A stretch of 64,000 nucleotides of DNA from Streptantibioticus cattleyicolor NRRL 8057 = DSM 46488 (GTDB taxonomy: Bacteria > Actinomycetota > Actinomycetes > Streptomycetales > Streptomycetaceae): contig NC_017586.1 in the NCBI RefSeq assembly GCF_000240165.1, positions 2,418,001-2,482,000 of the forward strand. Reading direction: 5' to 3'. A model generated the notes under the pieces. It saw only the letters and a program-made list of their open reading frames with translations, ran no database searches and was not told the DNA's origin. Made by a program: the position numbers and the translations under genes. Below are positions 27,063 through 34,628 of this stretch, in pieces. Numbering within the stretch: the first letter of the stretch is position 1; every line of letters starts with the position of its first letter.

Positions 27063-27091
27063 GGCGGGGGTTTCTCACGGGCTGCCGGGCG
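27063..27091. repeat. 29-bp direct repeat, right copy
   Basis: Identical to 25033-25061 and in the same orientation. It covers the last codons and stop of the beta-helix/AAA+ gene. The left arm of the terminator hairpin found at the other copy is missing here, which suggests that the segment between the copies was inserted at this gene end. Confidence 0.9.
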
Positions 27092-29717
27092 GCTCCGGGA
27101 CGTCCTGGGGGAGGAGGAGGACGAGGTCGCGGGTGGTGGGGTCGGGGAGGTCGCCGAGGCGGCGGGCGTGGCGTTCGGTCATGCGCTGGAAGAGTTGGCG
27201 GGCGCTGCGGCCGTTGCCGAAGCGTTCGTCGCGTTCGACGGTCAGGAAGTAGCCGGCCAGCGCGGTGCGGGTCTCCTCGGCGAGTTCGTAGCGGTGGCGG
27301 GTGGCCTGGGCGGCGACGATGCCGACGAGTTCGGCGGGTTCGTAGTCGTCGAAGTAGAGGGTGCGGGTGAAGCGGGAGGCGAGGCCGGGGTTGGCGTCGA
27401 TGAAGCGGGACATGTCGTCGGGGTAGCCGGCGACGATGACGACCACGTCGTCGCGGTGGTCCTCCATCAGTTTGACCAGGGTGGAGATGGCCTCCTGGCC
27501 GAAGTCGGAGCTTTGACCGCGGGGCACCAGAGCGTAGGCCTCGTCGATGAAGAGCACGCCGCCCAGGGCCCGCCGGAAGACCGCGGTGGTCTTGGGCGCG
27601 GTGTGGCCGACGTACTCGCCGACGAGGGCGCCGCGGTCGGTCTCGACCAGGTGGCCGCTGCTGAGCAGTCCGAGGGCGGCGAGGATGCGGCCGTAGAGGC
27701 GGGCGACGGTGGTCTTGCCGGTGCCGCTGTTGCCGGCGAAGACCAGGTGGCGGCTGAGCGGGGGCGGCGGGAGTCCGGCCTCGGTGCGGCGGCGGACGAG
27801 TCGCATGAGGGTGACCAGGGTGCCGACGTCCTGTTTGACGCGGGCGAGGCCGACCAGGGCGTCGAGTTCGGCGAGCAGGTTGTCGAGGGTTTCCGGAACG
27901 CTTTCCGGGGCGCTCGCGGGAAGGGCGGCGGGGGCTGCGGTGGCACCCGCGGTGCCGCCCGCGGTGACGGGCACCGGGCCCGTTCCGGCGTCCGGGACGG
28001 TGCTGACCGCCACCCGTTCGATCCGGCAGTGCTCGAAGACCGGGGCGGCGTCGTCGGCGGCCTTGAGGTCCTCGTCGGTGTCGTGGATCCGGCAGCCGCG
28101 CAGCACCGGGTCGGCCCCGGCACCGGCGTAGACGGCAGGGTAGCCGGTGGCGGTCAGTTCGCACCCCTCCAGCAGCCCGTGGGCGCCGTCGGCGGCGTAC
28201 AGGCCGTTCTTGCGGGTGCGGGCGATGCGCACGGCGTGGGCTCGGGGGCGGGCGCCGGTCCAGATCACCAGGCCGCTGCCCTCGGTGTCGTCGATGTGGC
28301 AGTCGTCGAGGAACGGGGCGCCGCGTTCGCCGACGAAGACGCCGGCCGAGCCGGTGCCGGCCACCCGGGTGGTGGTGACCAGGGCGGTGGTGTCGGCGGC
28401 CAGGTCGATGCCGGTGCCGGAGGCGCCTTCGATCCGGCAGTCCTCGATCAGCGGGCGGTGGGCGGTGTCCAGCCGGATCCCGGTGCCGGACTTGGCGATC
28501 ACGGTGCGCCGGGCGGCGAGGTCGCCGCCGTCCACGCAGATGCCGCACTGCCCGGCGGCCTCGATACGGCTGTCCTCGACGGTGGCGTGGGCGTGGCCGG
28601 TGACCCGGACGCCGTGCTGCGGGGTGCCGCGCAGGTCGCAGTGGCGCACGACCGCCTCGGCGGTGCCGGACAGGTGGAGCGCGGTGAAGGCGGTCTCGGT
28701 GACGGAGACGTCGGTGAGGGTGAGGCGGGCGTCGTCGGTGAGGTGGACGCCGTTGCCGCGGCAGCGGGTGACGGTGCCGCCGCGGACGTCGGCGTGGGCC
28801 CGGCCGCCCAGCGCCAGGCCGGTGTCGGCGGCGTCGGAGACGGTGACGTGGTCGCCACGGAGCCGGGCCTGGCCGGTCAGGACGATCCCGGCGCCGGTGG
28901 TGCGGGTGACCTTGGCCCGGGCCAGCGTCAGCCGGGCGGATCCGGTGGCGGCGATGCCGGGGCCGGTGGTGCCGGTGATCTCGCAGCCGTGCAGCAGGAC
29001 GCCGTCGGCGGCGGAGTCGGGCGAGCCGCTGCCCTGGGGGTCGTCGGGGTCCGGGGCGGTGTCGTCGTCGGCCAGGGGGCGGCCGGCGGTGTCGGTGAGG
29101 ACGATCCCGGCCTCCCCGGCGCCGTCGACGCGGCAGGAGCGCAGCACCGGGCGGGCCGCCTCGGTGACCCGTACGCCGGATCCGGCGCAACCGATGAACT
29201 CGCAGTCCTGGTAGGCGCCTTGGGCGGTGCCGCGCAGCAGCAGGCCGTCGCCGCCGGCGCCGTCCACGCGTACGGCGGTGGCCCGGGGGCGGGCGCCGTG
29301 TTCGACGAGGATGCCGGGGCCGGGGGCGTCGCGGACCACGCAGTCGCGCAGGGTGGGGGCGGCGTCCCCGGCGATGTGCAGATGGCCGCCGGTGAACTCG
29401 CAGGTGTCGAGGTCGGCGGTGCCGCCGGTGACACTGACCGCGGGGGCGCCGGGGGCGGCGGCGCGGATGGTGACGTCCTTCAGCCGCGGGGCGCCGCCGG
29501 GCACGGTGAGGGTGGTGCCGCGGGTGGCGGCGAGGAGTACGGTGCCGGGGCCCTTCTCGGCCACCAGCACCACGTCCCGGTCGAGCACGACGTTCTCGGG
29601 GTAGGTGCCCGGGGTCACGGAGATGACGGCACCGGGCTCGGCGGCGCGGACCGCCGAGCCGATGGTGCGGTGGGCCCCCCAGCCCCGGGCGGCCACCCGT
29701 AGCGGACGGCCGCTCAT
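27075..29717 (-). CDS. Parallel beta-helix protein fused to a CbxX/CfqX-type AAA+ ATPase (EccA-like)
   Basis: This 880-residue fusion has two parts. Residues 20 to about 560 consist of strand-turn repeats of 22-24 residues, such as VSVTGGTADLDTCEF, typical of right-handed parallel beta-helices (NosD/pectate-lyase style). The C-terminal part (about 610-870) is an AAA+ ATPase of the CbxX/CfqX group, which includes EccA of ESX systems. It has Walker A GNSGTGKTT (about 661-669) and Walker B VLFIDEAYAL (about 716-725), followed by VIVAGYPDDMSRFI and a sensor region. The ATG at 29717 overlaps the stop of the upstream gene as ATGA, so the pair is translationally coupled. The ATPase may remodel type VII substrates, as proposed for EccA. 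The beta-helix could act as substrate receptor, but it carries no signal peptide, so a cytosolic role is likely. The last residues lie in the 29-bp repeat. Confidence 0.9.
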   Translation of the reverse strand: MSGRPLRVAARGWGAHRTIGSAVRAAEPGAVISVTPGTYPENVVLDRDVVLVAEKGPGTVLLAATRGTTLTVPGGAPRLKDVTIRAAAPGAPAVSVTGGTADLDTCEFTGGHLHIAGDAAPTLRDCVVRDAPGPGILVEHGARPRATAVRVDGAGGDGLLLRGTAQGAYQDCEFIGCAGSGVRVTEAARPVLRSCRVDGAGEAGIVLTDTAGRPLADDDTAPDPDDPQGSGSPDSAADGVLLHGCEITGTTGPGIAATGSARLTLARAKVTRTTGAGIVLTGQARLRGDHVTVSDAADTGLALGGRAHADVRGGTVTRCRGNGVHLTDDARLTLTDVSVTETAFTALHLSGTAEAVVRHCDLRGTPQHGVRVTGHAHATVEDSRIEAAGQCGICVDGGDLAARRTVIAKSGTGIRLDTAHRPLIEDCRIEGASGTGIDLAADTTALVTTTRVAGTGSAGVFVGERGAPFLDDCHIDDTEGSGLVIWTGARPRAHAVRIARTRKNGLYAADGAHGLLEGCELTATGYPAVYAGAGADPVLRGCRIHDTDEDLKAADDAAPVFEHCRIERVAVSTVPDAGTGPVPVTAGGTAGATAAPAALPASAPESVPETLDNLLAELDALVGLARVKQDVGTLVTLMRLVRRRTEAGLPPPPLSRHLVFAGNSGTGKTTVARLYGRILAALGLLSSGHLVETDRGALVGEYVGHTAPKTTAVFRRALGGVLFIDEAYALVPRGQSSDFGQEAISTLVKLMEDHRDDVVVIVAGYPDDMSRFIDANPGLASRFTRTLYFDDYEPAELVGIVAAQATRHRYELAEETRTALAGYFLTVERDERFGNGRSARQLFQRMTERHARRLGDLPDPTTRDLVLLLPQDVPEPPGSP

Positions 29718-31384
29718 GCCTGGGTGCAGGAGAGCCGGACGGGGGCGGCGGCGTGGTGCGCGTGCCGGGTGGCGGAGGTGTAGTCGACCCCGGTGTTGAC
29801 CATGGTCAGCACGACCGTGCCGCTGGTGACCTCGAAGGCGTCCGGGGTGACCCAGCCGCCGCGGTTGGCCACCTGGGAGATCGTGAAGTCGCCGATGGGC
29901 TGGACGTCCCTGCCGAAGGTGTAGTCGTCGCCGTAGAGGAAGTAGTGGGTGGGGTTGCCGCCGACGTACTTGATGTCGGAGTTGTCGGGGACGTAGACGG
30001 AGACCCGGCACATCGCGGCGGACGGCTGGGAGCTGTAGCGGAAACGCCACAGCACGCCCTGCGAGTGGTCGTACGAGCCGTTGCTGCCGGACATCGGCTC
30101 GGCGAGGTACGTTCCGTCGCCGCAGCCGCCGTAGCCGCCGGTGCTCGACCTGAGCCAGCCGGAGGTGCCCTGGCCGAAGTCGGCGTCCTTGGCGTAGAAG
30201 TGGGTCGAGGAGTCCGTGCAGCCGTAGCCGGCGACGGCCGAGTAGGTGACCTGCTTGACCAGGCTGTCGTGGCGGACGGTGTTGGTGGCGCCGGAGCCGG
30301 CGGGGTCGTCGGGCGCGGTGGAGGTACCGGCGCCGGAACCGGCCCCGGGTGCGTGCTTGGCGTCCGAAGTGCCGCCTTGGGCAGGGGCGTTGGGGGTGGT
30401 CGCGCCGCCGCCGAAGTTCCCGAGGTCCTGAGTGCCGCCGGGCCGGCCGGGGTGGCCGGGGTGGCCGGGGGCGGTGGTGCCGGGGGCGCCGGGGCGTCCG
30501 GCGGGGGCGGAGGGGTTCGCCTTGGCGGCGGTGGCCTCGGTGTGCTTGGTGCCGTCGGCGGCGGCGCCCCGGGTGCCGAGGGCGCCGACGACCACGGCAC
30601 CGAGGGCGACGGCGGCCACCACGCCCGCGGCGACGGCCAGCAGACGCTTGCCGGAACCCCCGCGGTCCCCCTCGCGCCGCACGCCCCCCACGAACGCCGC
30701 CACGAACCCGTGCCGGTCCTCGTCCGGCATGGGCCCGGCCCCGCTCCCCCCGGCGCCGCCCCCGGCGGTCGGGCGGGCGAAGATGCGCGGGCCGGGAGTG
30801 GAGTCGGAGCCCTCCGGCCGAGCGCCCGGGGTGGACGTGCCGCCGTCGCCGCCCGACGTGGGCGTACCGCCGTTACCGCCCCGGCCGCTCGGCGCCGGGG
30901 CGCCGCCCCGCCGGCCCGGGCCGTTGGCCCCGCCCTCACCGCCCGGTGCGGAGGCGCCGCTGGGACCACCCTGGACCGAGGTGCCGCCCTCGCGGGACGG
31001 GGACGGGGTACGGGCCGGGTCGGACGGTCCGCCCTTGCCGCCCGCTACGGGCGCACCGTCCCGCCAACTCCGCGCCACGTCAAGCGACTTGGTGCCCTCG
31101 GCCGGGACCCCGCCCCGTCCGCCCGGCGCGGACGCGTCGTTCGTGCCGTCCGACGCCGGCGTGCCGCTGTGGCCGTCCGGCACCGGAACGCCGCCACGCC
31201 CGGCCCTGCCGGCCTGTGCGGGGGGCCGGCCCGCGCCGCCCGGCGCGGGCACGTCGCTCGTGCCGCCCGGCGCCGCAGCGCCGTCCCGCCCTTCCTGGGC
31301 GGGGCTCCCGCCCGCGGCGGGGTGGGTCGTGTCGTTCGCCGGGGTCGGCCGCTCGGCCTCCTCGGGGGTTCCTTGCTGTGCCAA
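29714..31384 (-). CDS. Membrane-anchored protein with long disordered cytoplasmic part and cysteine-containing external beta domain
   Basis: The 556 residues divide into three. Residues 1 to about 245 are Pro/Gly/Ser/Ala-rich and probably disordered. One membrane segment, LLAVAAGVVAAVALGAVVVG, lies near 250-270. After a second Pro/Gly-rich spacer, a beta-rich domain occupies about 375-556 and contains four or more cysteines (GYGCTDSS, GGCGDGTYL, MCRVSVYVP, LSCTQA). That arrangement predicts an N-in, C-out topology with disulfides outside the cell. The domain slightly resembles golvesin-type ligand-binding folds, which is a guess. The stop is coupled (ATGA) to the beta-helix/AAA+ gene, so the two products probably work together at the membrane. 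Its promoter should lie in 31385-31641, shared with the divergent LuxR-type gene. Confidence 0.8.
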   Translation of the reverse strand: MAQQGTPEEAERPTPANDTTHPAAGGSPAQEGRDGAAAPGGTSDVPAPGGAGRPPAQAGRAGRGGVPVPDGHSGTPASDGTNDASAPGGRGGVPAEGTKSLDVARSWRDGAPVAGGKGGPSDPARTPSPSREGGTSVQGGPSGASAPGGEGGANGPGRRGGAPAPSGRGGNGGTPTSGGDGGTSTPGARPEGSDSTPGPRIFARPTAGGGAGGSGAGPMPDEDRHGFVAAFVGGVRREGDRGGSGKRLLAVAAGVVAAVALGAVVVGALGTRGAAADGTKHTEATAAKANPSAPAGRPGAPGTTAPGHPGHPGRPGGTQDLGNFGGGATTPNAPAQGGTSDAKHAPGAGSGAGTSTAPDDPAGSGATNTVRHDSLVKQVTYSAVAGYGCTDSSTHFYAKDADFGQGTSGWLRSSTGGYGGCGDGTYLAEPMSGSNGSYDHSQGVLWRFRYSSQPSAAMCRVSVYVPDNSDIKYVGGNPTHYFLYGDDYTFGRDVQPIGDFTISQVANRGGWVTPDAFEVTSGTVVLTMVNTGVDYTSATRHAHHAAAPVRLSCTQA

Positions 31385-31452
31385 CGCGCTCTCCCCATGT
31401 CACGTTCCGCCGAGGGTGTCGCCACGGCGTTGGAAACGCACTCAATGCCCGT

Positions 31453-31469
31453 TCCGGGAATTACCCGGA
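31453..31469. promoter_or_regulatory. Perfect dyad in the divergent promoter region
   Basis: TCCGGG-aatta-CCCGGA is an exact six-base inverted repeat with a five-base AT spacer. It sits in an unusually AT-rich part of the intergenic region, about 70 bases upstream of the membrane-protein gene. A regulator site is plausible but unproven. Confidence 0.35.
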
Positions 31470-31482
31470 GAGGAAAAATTCA

Positions 31483-31505
31483 TCACGCAACCATCTGGTG
31501 CGTGA
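31483..31505. promoter_or_regulatory. Second dyad in the divergent promoter region
   Basis: TCACGCA and TGCGTGA are exact inverted seven-base arms separated by nine bases, part of which (ACC/GGT) extends the symmetry. The site lies midway between the divergent membrane-protein and LuxR-type genes and could be the operator of the latter's product. Confidence 0.4.
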
Positions 31506-31552
31506 CGAGAAGTCAATTCTTCGGCAACAGTTGCGGATCAACCTCTCCGGCC

Positions 31553-31582
31553 TTGGACGGCGGGCCACTTGGCGGCTATACA
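31553..31582 (+). promoter_or_regulatory. Sigma-70-like promoter candidate for the LuxR-type gene
   Basis: TTGGAC (31553-31558) and TATACA (31577-31582) are separated by 18 bases and lie about 60 bases before the ATG at 31642. Both boxes are close to consensus. Confidence 0.45.
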
Positions 31583-31641
31583 CATCATGCATACTGTTCG
31601 CCCACGGGGCAGGCGGTGTGGAGGGGAGAGGCAGAGCTGGT

Positions 31642-32322
31642 ATGTCCGGAACCATCTCGTACATAGCGATCATCGAAGCGCAGAGCCTGGTGCGGCACGG
31701 TCTTGAGCGGGTGCTTTCCGCGGATCCGCGGCACGTGGTGGTGAGCGCGGTCACCGATCGCGGGGAGTTCCAGGGGGCCGGGGAGCGGCCGGACGTCATC
31801 CTGTACGGGCCGCCACGGGACTGCGCGGAGGAGCCGCGGGAGTCGGTGGCCGAACTGGCCGGGCACGGCAAGGTGCTGGTGATGCACGACTTCCCGGGGT
31901 CCTTTTCGGTGCTGGACACCATCCGGGCCGGTGCCCTGGGGTGCGTCACCAAGGAGATCTCGGTGCGTGAACTGCTCGTCGCGGTACGGACGGTGGGCGC
32001 GGGGGGCTACCACGTCTCGCCGGAGCTGGCGCCGCGGCTGCACGCCGAGCTGAACCGTCCGGCCCGCCCCGAGCCGCGCGTGCTGGCCCGCCGCGAGCTG
32101 GAGACGCTGCGCTGGCTCGCCGACGGCCTGACGCACGGTCAGATCGCGCGCCGGATGGGGCTCACCGAGGCGACCGTGAGCACCTACGTCAAGCGCATCC
32201 GCTCCAAGCTCGACGTCGGCAACAAGGCCGACCTGACCCGCACCGCCATCGAACTCGGCCTGCTGCGCTGCGGTGAGCGGCGCACCGCCGTACCCGCCCC
32301 GGTGTCCGGCACCGTGGGGTGA
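31642..32322 (+). CDS. LuxR/NarL-type regulator with degenerate receiver domain
   Basis: This 226-residue transcription factor has a CheY-like N-terminal domain (about 5-125) and a C-terminal LuxR helix-turn-helix (about 150-212: LARRELETLRWLADGLTHGQ, then EATVSTYVKRIRSKLDV). In ordinary receivers the phosphorylated Asp follows strand 3. Here that position reads DVILYGPP, with no Asp, and the acidic pair after strand 1 is reduced (IIEAQ). Phosphotransfer from a sensor kinase is therefore unlikely, and no kinase gene is adjacent. It may sense a ligand or a protein partner instead. The ATG at 31642 follows a GGAGAGG-containing stretch, and the much longer upstream frame is not needed. It is divergent from the membrane-protein operon and convergent with eccD, so control of the ESX locus is a fair inference. 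Confidence 0.85.
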   Translation: MSGTISYIAIIEAQSLVRHGLERVLSADPRHVVVSAVTDRGEFQGAGERPDVILYGPPRDCAEEPRESVAELAGHGKVLVMHDFPGSFSVLDTIRAGALGCVTKEISVRELLVAVRTVGAGGYHVSPELAPRLHAELNRPARPEPRVLARRELETLRWLADGLTHGQIARRMGLTEATVSTYVKRIRSKLDVGNKADLTRTAIELGLLRCGERRTAVPAPVSGTVG

Positions 32323-32349
32323 ACGGCCCTGCCGCGGCGCCCCGTTCAC
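32319..32349. terminator. Hairpin overlapping the convergent stops of the LuxR-type gene and eccD
   Basis: GTGAACGG (32319-32326) pairs with CCGTTCAC (32342-32349). The arms contain both stop codons, so the structure could end transcription from either side. It lacks a T-run, so efficiency is uncertain. Confidence 0.5.
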
Positions 32350-33734
32350 AGGTGCGCCCCCACGCCGACCAGTTGTCCGAAGACGCCGAACCCGGCGAGC
32401 ATCAGCGGCACGCTCAACGCGCCGACCACCGCGCCCAGGGTGCCGAACCACTCGGGCCGGGCGGAGGCGGGCGTCTCGCGGCGCATCGAACGGCGGAACC
32501 CGTAGGCGACCAGCACCAGGCCGACCGCCGACGCCACGGCCTGCCCCGGCCAGCCGGTTCCGGTCAGCCCGGGCAGCCCCACGGTGGCCAGCGTGAACAC
32601 CCCCACCGCCCCGGCCAGCGCGACCGGGACGACTTCGACGACCACCTTGGCCGCACCGGCCCGCAGCAGCAGCGCCACGCTCAGGCAGCCCGCCATCCCC
32701 GCCGCGTACGGCGAGCGGGCGGCGGCCAGCAGCGCCAGCGAGACCGCCAGCGCCAGGGACAAGGCGGTGCCCCACACGGTGAGCAGCGCCATCGCGGTCC
32801 GTACCGCGGCCCCCACCTCGTCGTCGGCGCCGCCGTCCGTCCCGCTCCGTGAGCCGCGCCGGAAGGCCACCGCGACCATCCGGCCGACCATCGAGGGGGC
32901 CACGGTGAGCAGCGCGAACGCGAGGACGGCCACCACCGTGGCGCACTCGACGGCGTCCGCCCGCGCCACCGCCAGGGCACCCGCCGTCACGGCCGCCACG
33001 GCACCGCCGACGAGCACCGCGAAGGTGGTGACCCCGGACGCGGCGGCGTATCCGACGAACGCGCCGAGCAGCACGCCGACCGCGACGGCCGGCACGGTGG
33101 GCGTGGCCCCGCCGAGGCCGGCCACCGGGCCGTCGCCCCACTGCGCCACGGTCAGCCCCCAGGCCCCGGCGGCGAAGCACGGCACGGCGGTCAGCGCGAG
33201 CGCCACCCGCAGCGGGGCCGCCAGCGGCCAGCGCCGTTCCCGGGCGGTCCAGGCGAGGAACGGCAGCACCACGCCGGTGACCACGCCGGCCGCGCCGGTC
33301 AGCCGCGGGGTCACCCCGTGCCGCAGCGCGGGCACCAGCACGGCGGCGACCAGCCACACCACACCGGTGGCGAGCACCGCCGCGGTGCGGGCCGCGGCGT
33401 CCCACCGCCGGTCCAGCAGCCTGCCGGAGACCTCGGTGACCTGCTCGGCCACGTCCAGCACCGTGGGCTCGTCGTACTCGCCCTCCAGTACGTCGCGCAG
33501 GTGGAGCACCTGGCCGTCGACGACGCCCAGTTCGGCGAGGGAGCGTTCGGGGGCGAACGGCCCGGTGGCGGAGGCGGCCAGCGACCAGGCGGCGGGGAGG
33601 ACGTCGTTCTCCTCCTGGGCGCACAACGCGGCCAGTTCGCCCACGTAGTCCATGATGGGGGCGTGGGCGGGGACCGCGAGGTCCACCTTGCGCCGTTCGC
33701 CGACCACGGTGATCCGGCAGTGATCGTCTGCCAT
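32346..33734 (-). CDS. eccD: Type VII secretion integral membrane protein EccD
   Basis: This is a core channel component of the ESX translocon. The 462 residues start with a ubiquitin-like (YukD-type) domain at about 1-85, including CRITVVGERRKVDLAVPAHA and a strand around DGQVLHLRDVL. About eleven hydrophobic segments follow from residue 120 to the end, as expected for EccD. Start ATG 33734 follows a short spacer from the WXG100 gene upstream (59 bases), so the WXG pair and eccD probably share a transcript. It is separated from eccC by 28 kb, so the core apparatus is split, and EccB, EccE and a mycosin are not in the window. Family membership is clear from the domain combination. Confidence 0.92.
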   Translation of the reverse strand: MADDHCRITVVGERRKVDLAVPAHAPIMDYVGELAALCAQEENDVLPAAWSLAASATGPFAPERSLAELGVVDGQVLHLRDVLEGEYDEPTVLDVAEQVTEVSGRLLDRRWDAAARTAAVLATGVVWLVAAVLVPALRHGVTPRLTGAAGVVTGVVLPFLAWTARERRWPLAAPLRVALALTAVPCFAAGAWGLTVAQWGDGPVAGLGGATPTVPAVAVGVLLGAFVGYAAASGVTTFAVLVGGAVAAVTAGALAVARADAVECATVVAVLAFALLTVAPSMVGRMVAVAFRRGSRSGTDGGADDEVGAAVRTAMALLTVWGTALSLALAVSLALLAAARSPYAAGMAGCLSVALLLRAGAAKVVVEVVPVALAGAVGVFTLATVGLPGLTGTGWPGQAVASAVGLVLVAYGFRRSMRRETPASARPEWFGTLGAVVGALSVPLMLAGFGVFGQLVGVGAHL

Positions 33735-33793
33735 GGCGGGCTGTCGTGTCCTCTCTTCTGCTCTTCTACGCTCGCGCCGCGGCCCGGCCCGGG

Positions 33794-34135
33794 TCAGCCG
33801 TGGTGGCCGCCGCCCGGTGCGCCGTGCGCCCAGGTGCGCATGTTGGCCCACTCGGCCTCGGAGTAGTTCTGGAAGTTGACGTTCATGGCCACCGCGATCT
33901 GGCCGAGCACCCCGTCCGGGCCGAACAGGCCCTCGGCGGCGGTGTTCCACTCCTGCTGGAGGCCCTCGTAGTAGGAGGACGCCTGGCTGTTGATCCAGGT
34001 CTCGGCGAGCGGCTGGAGCTTGACGATGAGCTGGTGCAGCTCGCCTGCGATCTCGCCGGCCATCTTGTCGATGGTGGGTCCGGCGGAGCCCAGCTCCGAC
34101 CGGACCATGATGGGGTTGCTCTCGATGTCGGTCAC
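33794..34135 (-). CDS. WXG100-family protein (variant motif)
   Basis: This is a 113-residue helical hairpin protein of the ESAT-6 class. The turn carries W47-I-N49 ([12 protein letters not shown]) instead of WxG. Flanking amphipathic helices and the length fit the family, and the tail is Gly/His-rich. It starts ten bases after the stop of the upstream canonical WXG100 gene and precedes eccD, an arrangement expected for an EsxB/EsxA-like heterodimer exported by this ESX machine. The atypical motif suggests it is the partner whose turn packs less tightly. Function beyond export is unknown. Confidence 0.88.
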   Translation of the reverse strand: MTDIESNPIMVRSELGSAGPTIDKMAGEIAGELHQLIVKLQPLAETWINSQASSYYEGLQQEWNTAAEGLFGPDGVLGQIAVAMNVNFQNYSEAEWANMRTWAHGAPGGGHHG

Positions 34136-34145
34136 GGCGGACTCC

Positions 34146-34502
34146 TCAGCTCAGCCTGGCCGGGGCGAGCTCGCCCTGGAGCTTGCGGATGCCGTCCAGG
34201 GCCGACTGCTCCGACTGCTCGTAGTTGACGTGCGTGCCACGCAGCCCCGAGGCGATGCCGGTGAGCGCCTGGTGGAGCATGTTGGCGTAGAGGTCGTACT
34301 CCTGCATGTAGATCTGGAACGTGTTGTGGGCCACGCCGTGCCAGACGTCCTCCAGGGACTGCACGTACGCCTTGAGCGCGTCGAGCTGTTCCTTGACCAG
34401 CTCGGCCGTGGTGTCGCAGGAGGTGGCCGCCTCGCGCACGTACTCGGGGGTGACCTGGAAGCCGGACATCCCGGTGCCGCCGGTCACGTCGTTCGTCGTC
34501 AT
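34146..34502 (-). CDS. WXG100-family protein (canonical motif)
   Basis: This 118-residue WXG100 protein has W54-H-G56 in the expected turn ([13 protein letters not shown]), a first helix from about 16 to 52 and a second from about 58 to 108. The tail has a Y-x3-Q/D-like pattern ([10 protein letters not shown]) that may serve as secretion signal. The ATG at 34502 is the first gene of the WXG-WXG-eccD group. It probably pairs with the variant WXG protein ten bases downstream. One Cys lies in the first helix. Confidence 0.9.
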   Translation of the reverse strand: MTTNDVTGGTGMSGFQVTPEYVREAATSCDTTAELVKEQLDALKAYVQSLEDVWHGVAHNTFQIYMQEYDLYANMLHQALTGIASGLRGTHVNYEQSEQSALDGIRKLQGELAPARLS

Positions 34503-34628
34503 CCGCTCGCCCTTTCGCCACCTGTCACGCGTGGCCAGCCTGGCAGGGGCGGCGAGTCGTCGGGCAGTCCCCTTTTCGGATGTCCCGCCCGCCCGCTCCG
34601 GCGTCCGGTGTCCGGGCGCACCCCTACC

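Noticed and set aside
25033-27091. Insertion sequence or composite transposon
   Set aside because: There is no transposase, no terminal inverted repeats and no typical target duplication length. Only a 29-bp direct repeat bounds the segment, so it is reported as a recombination product.
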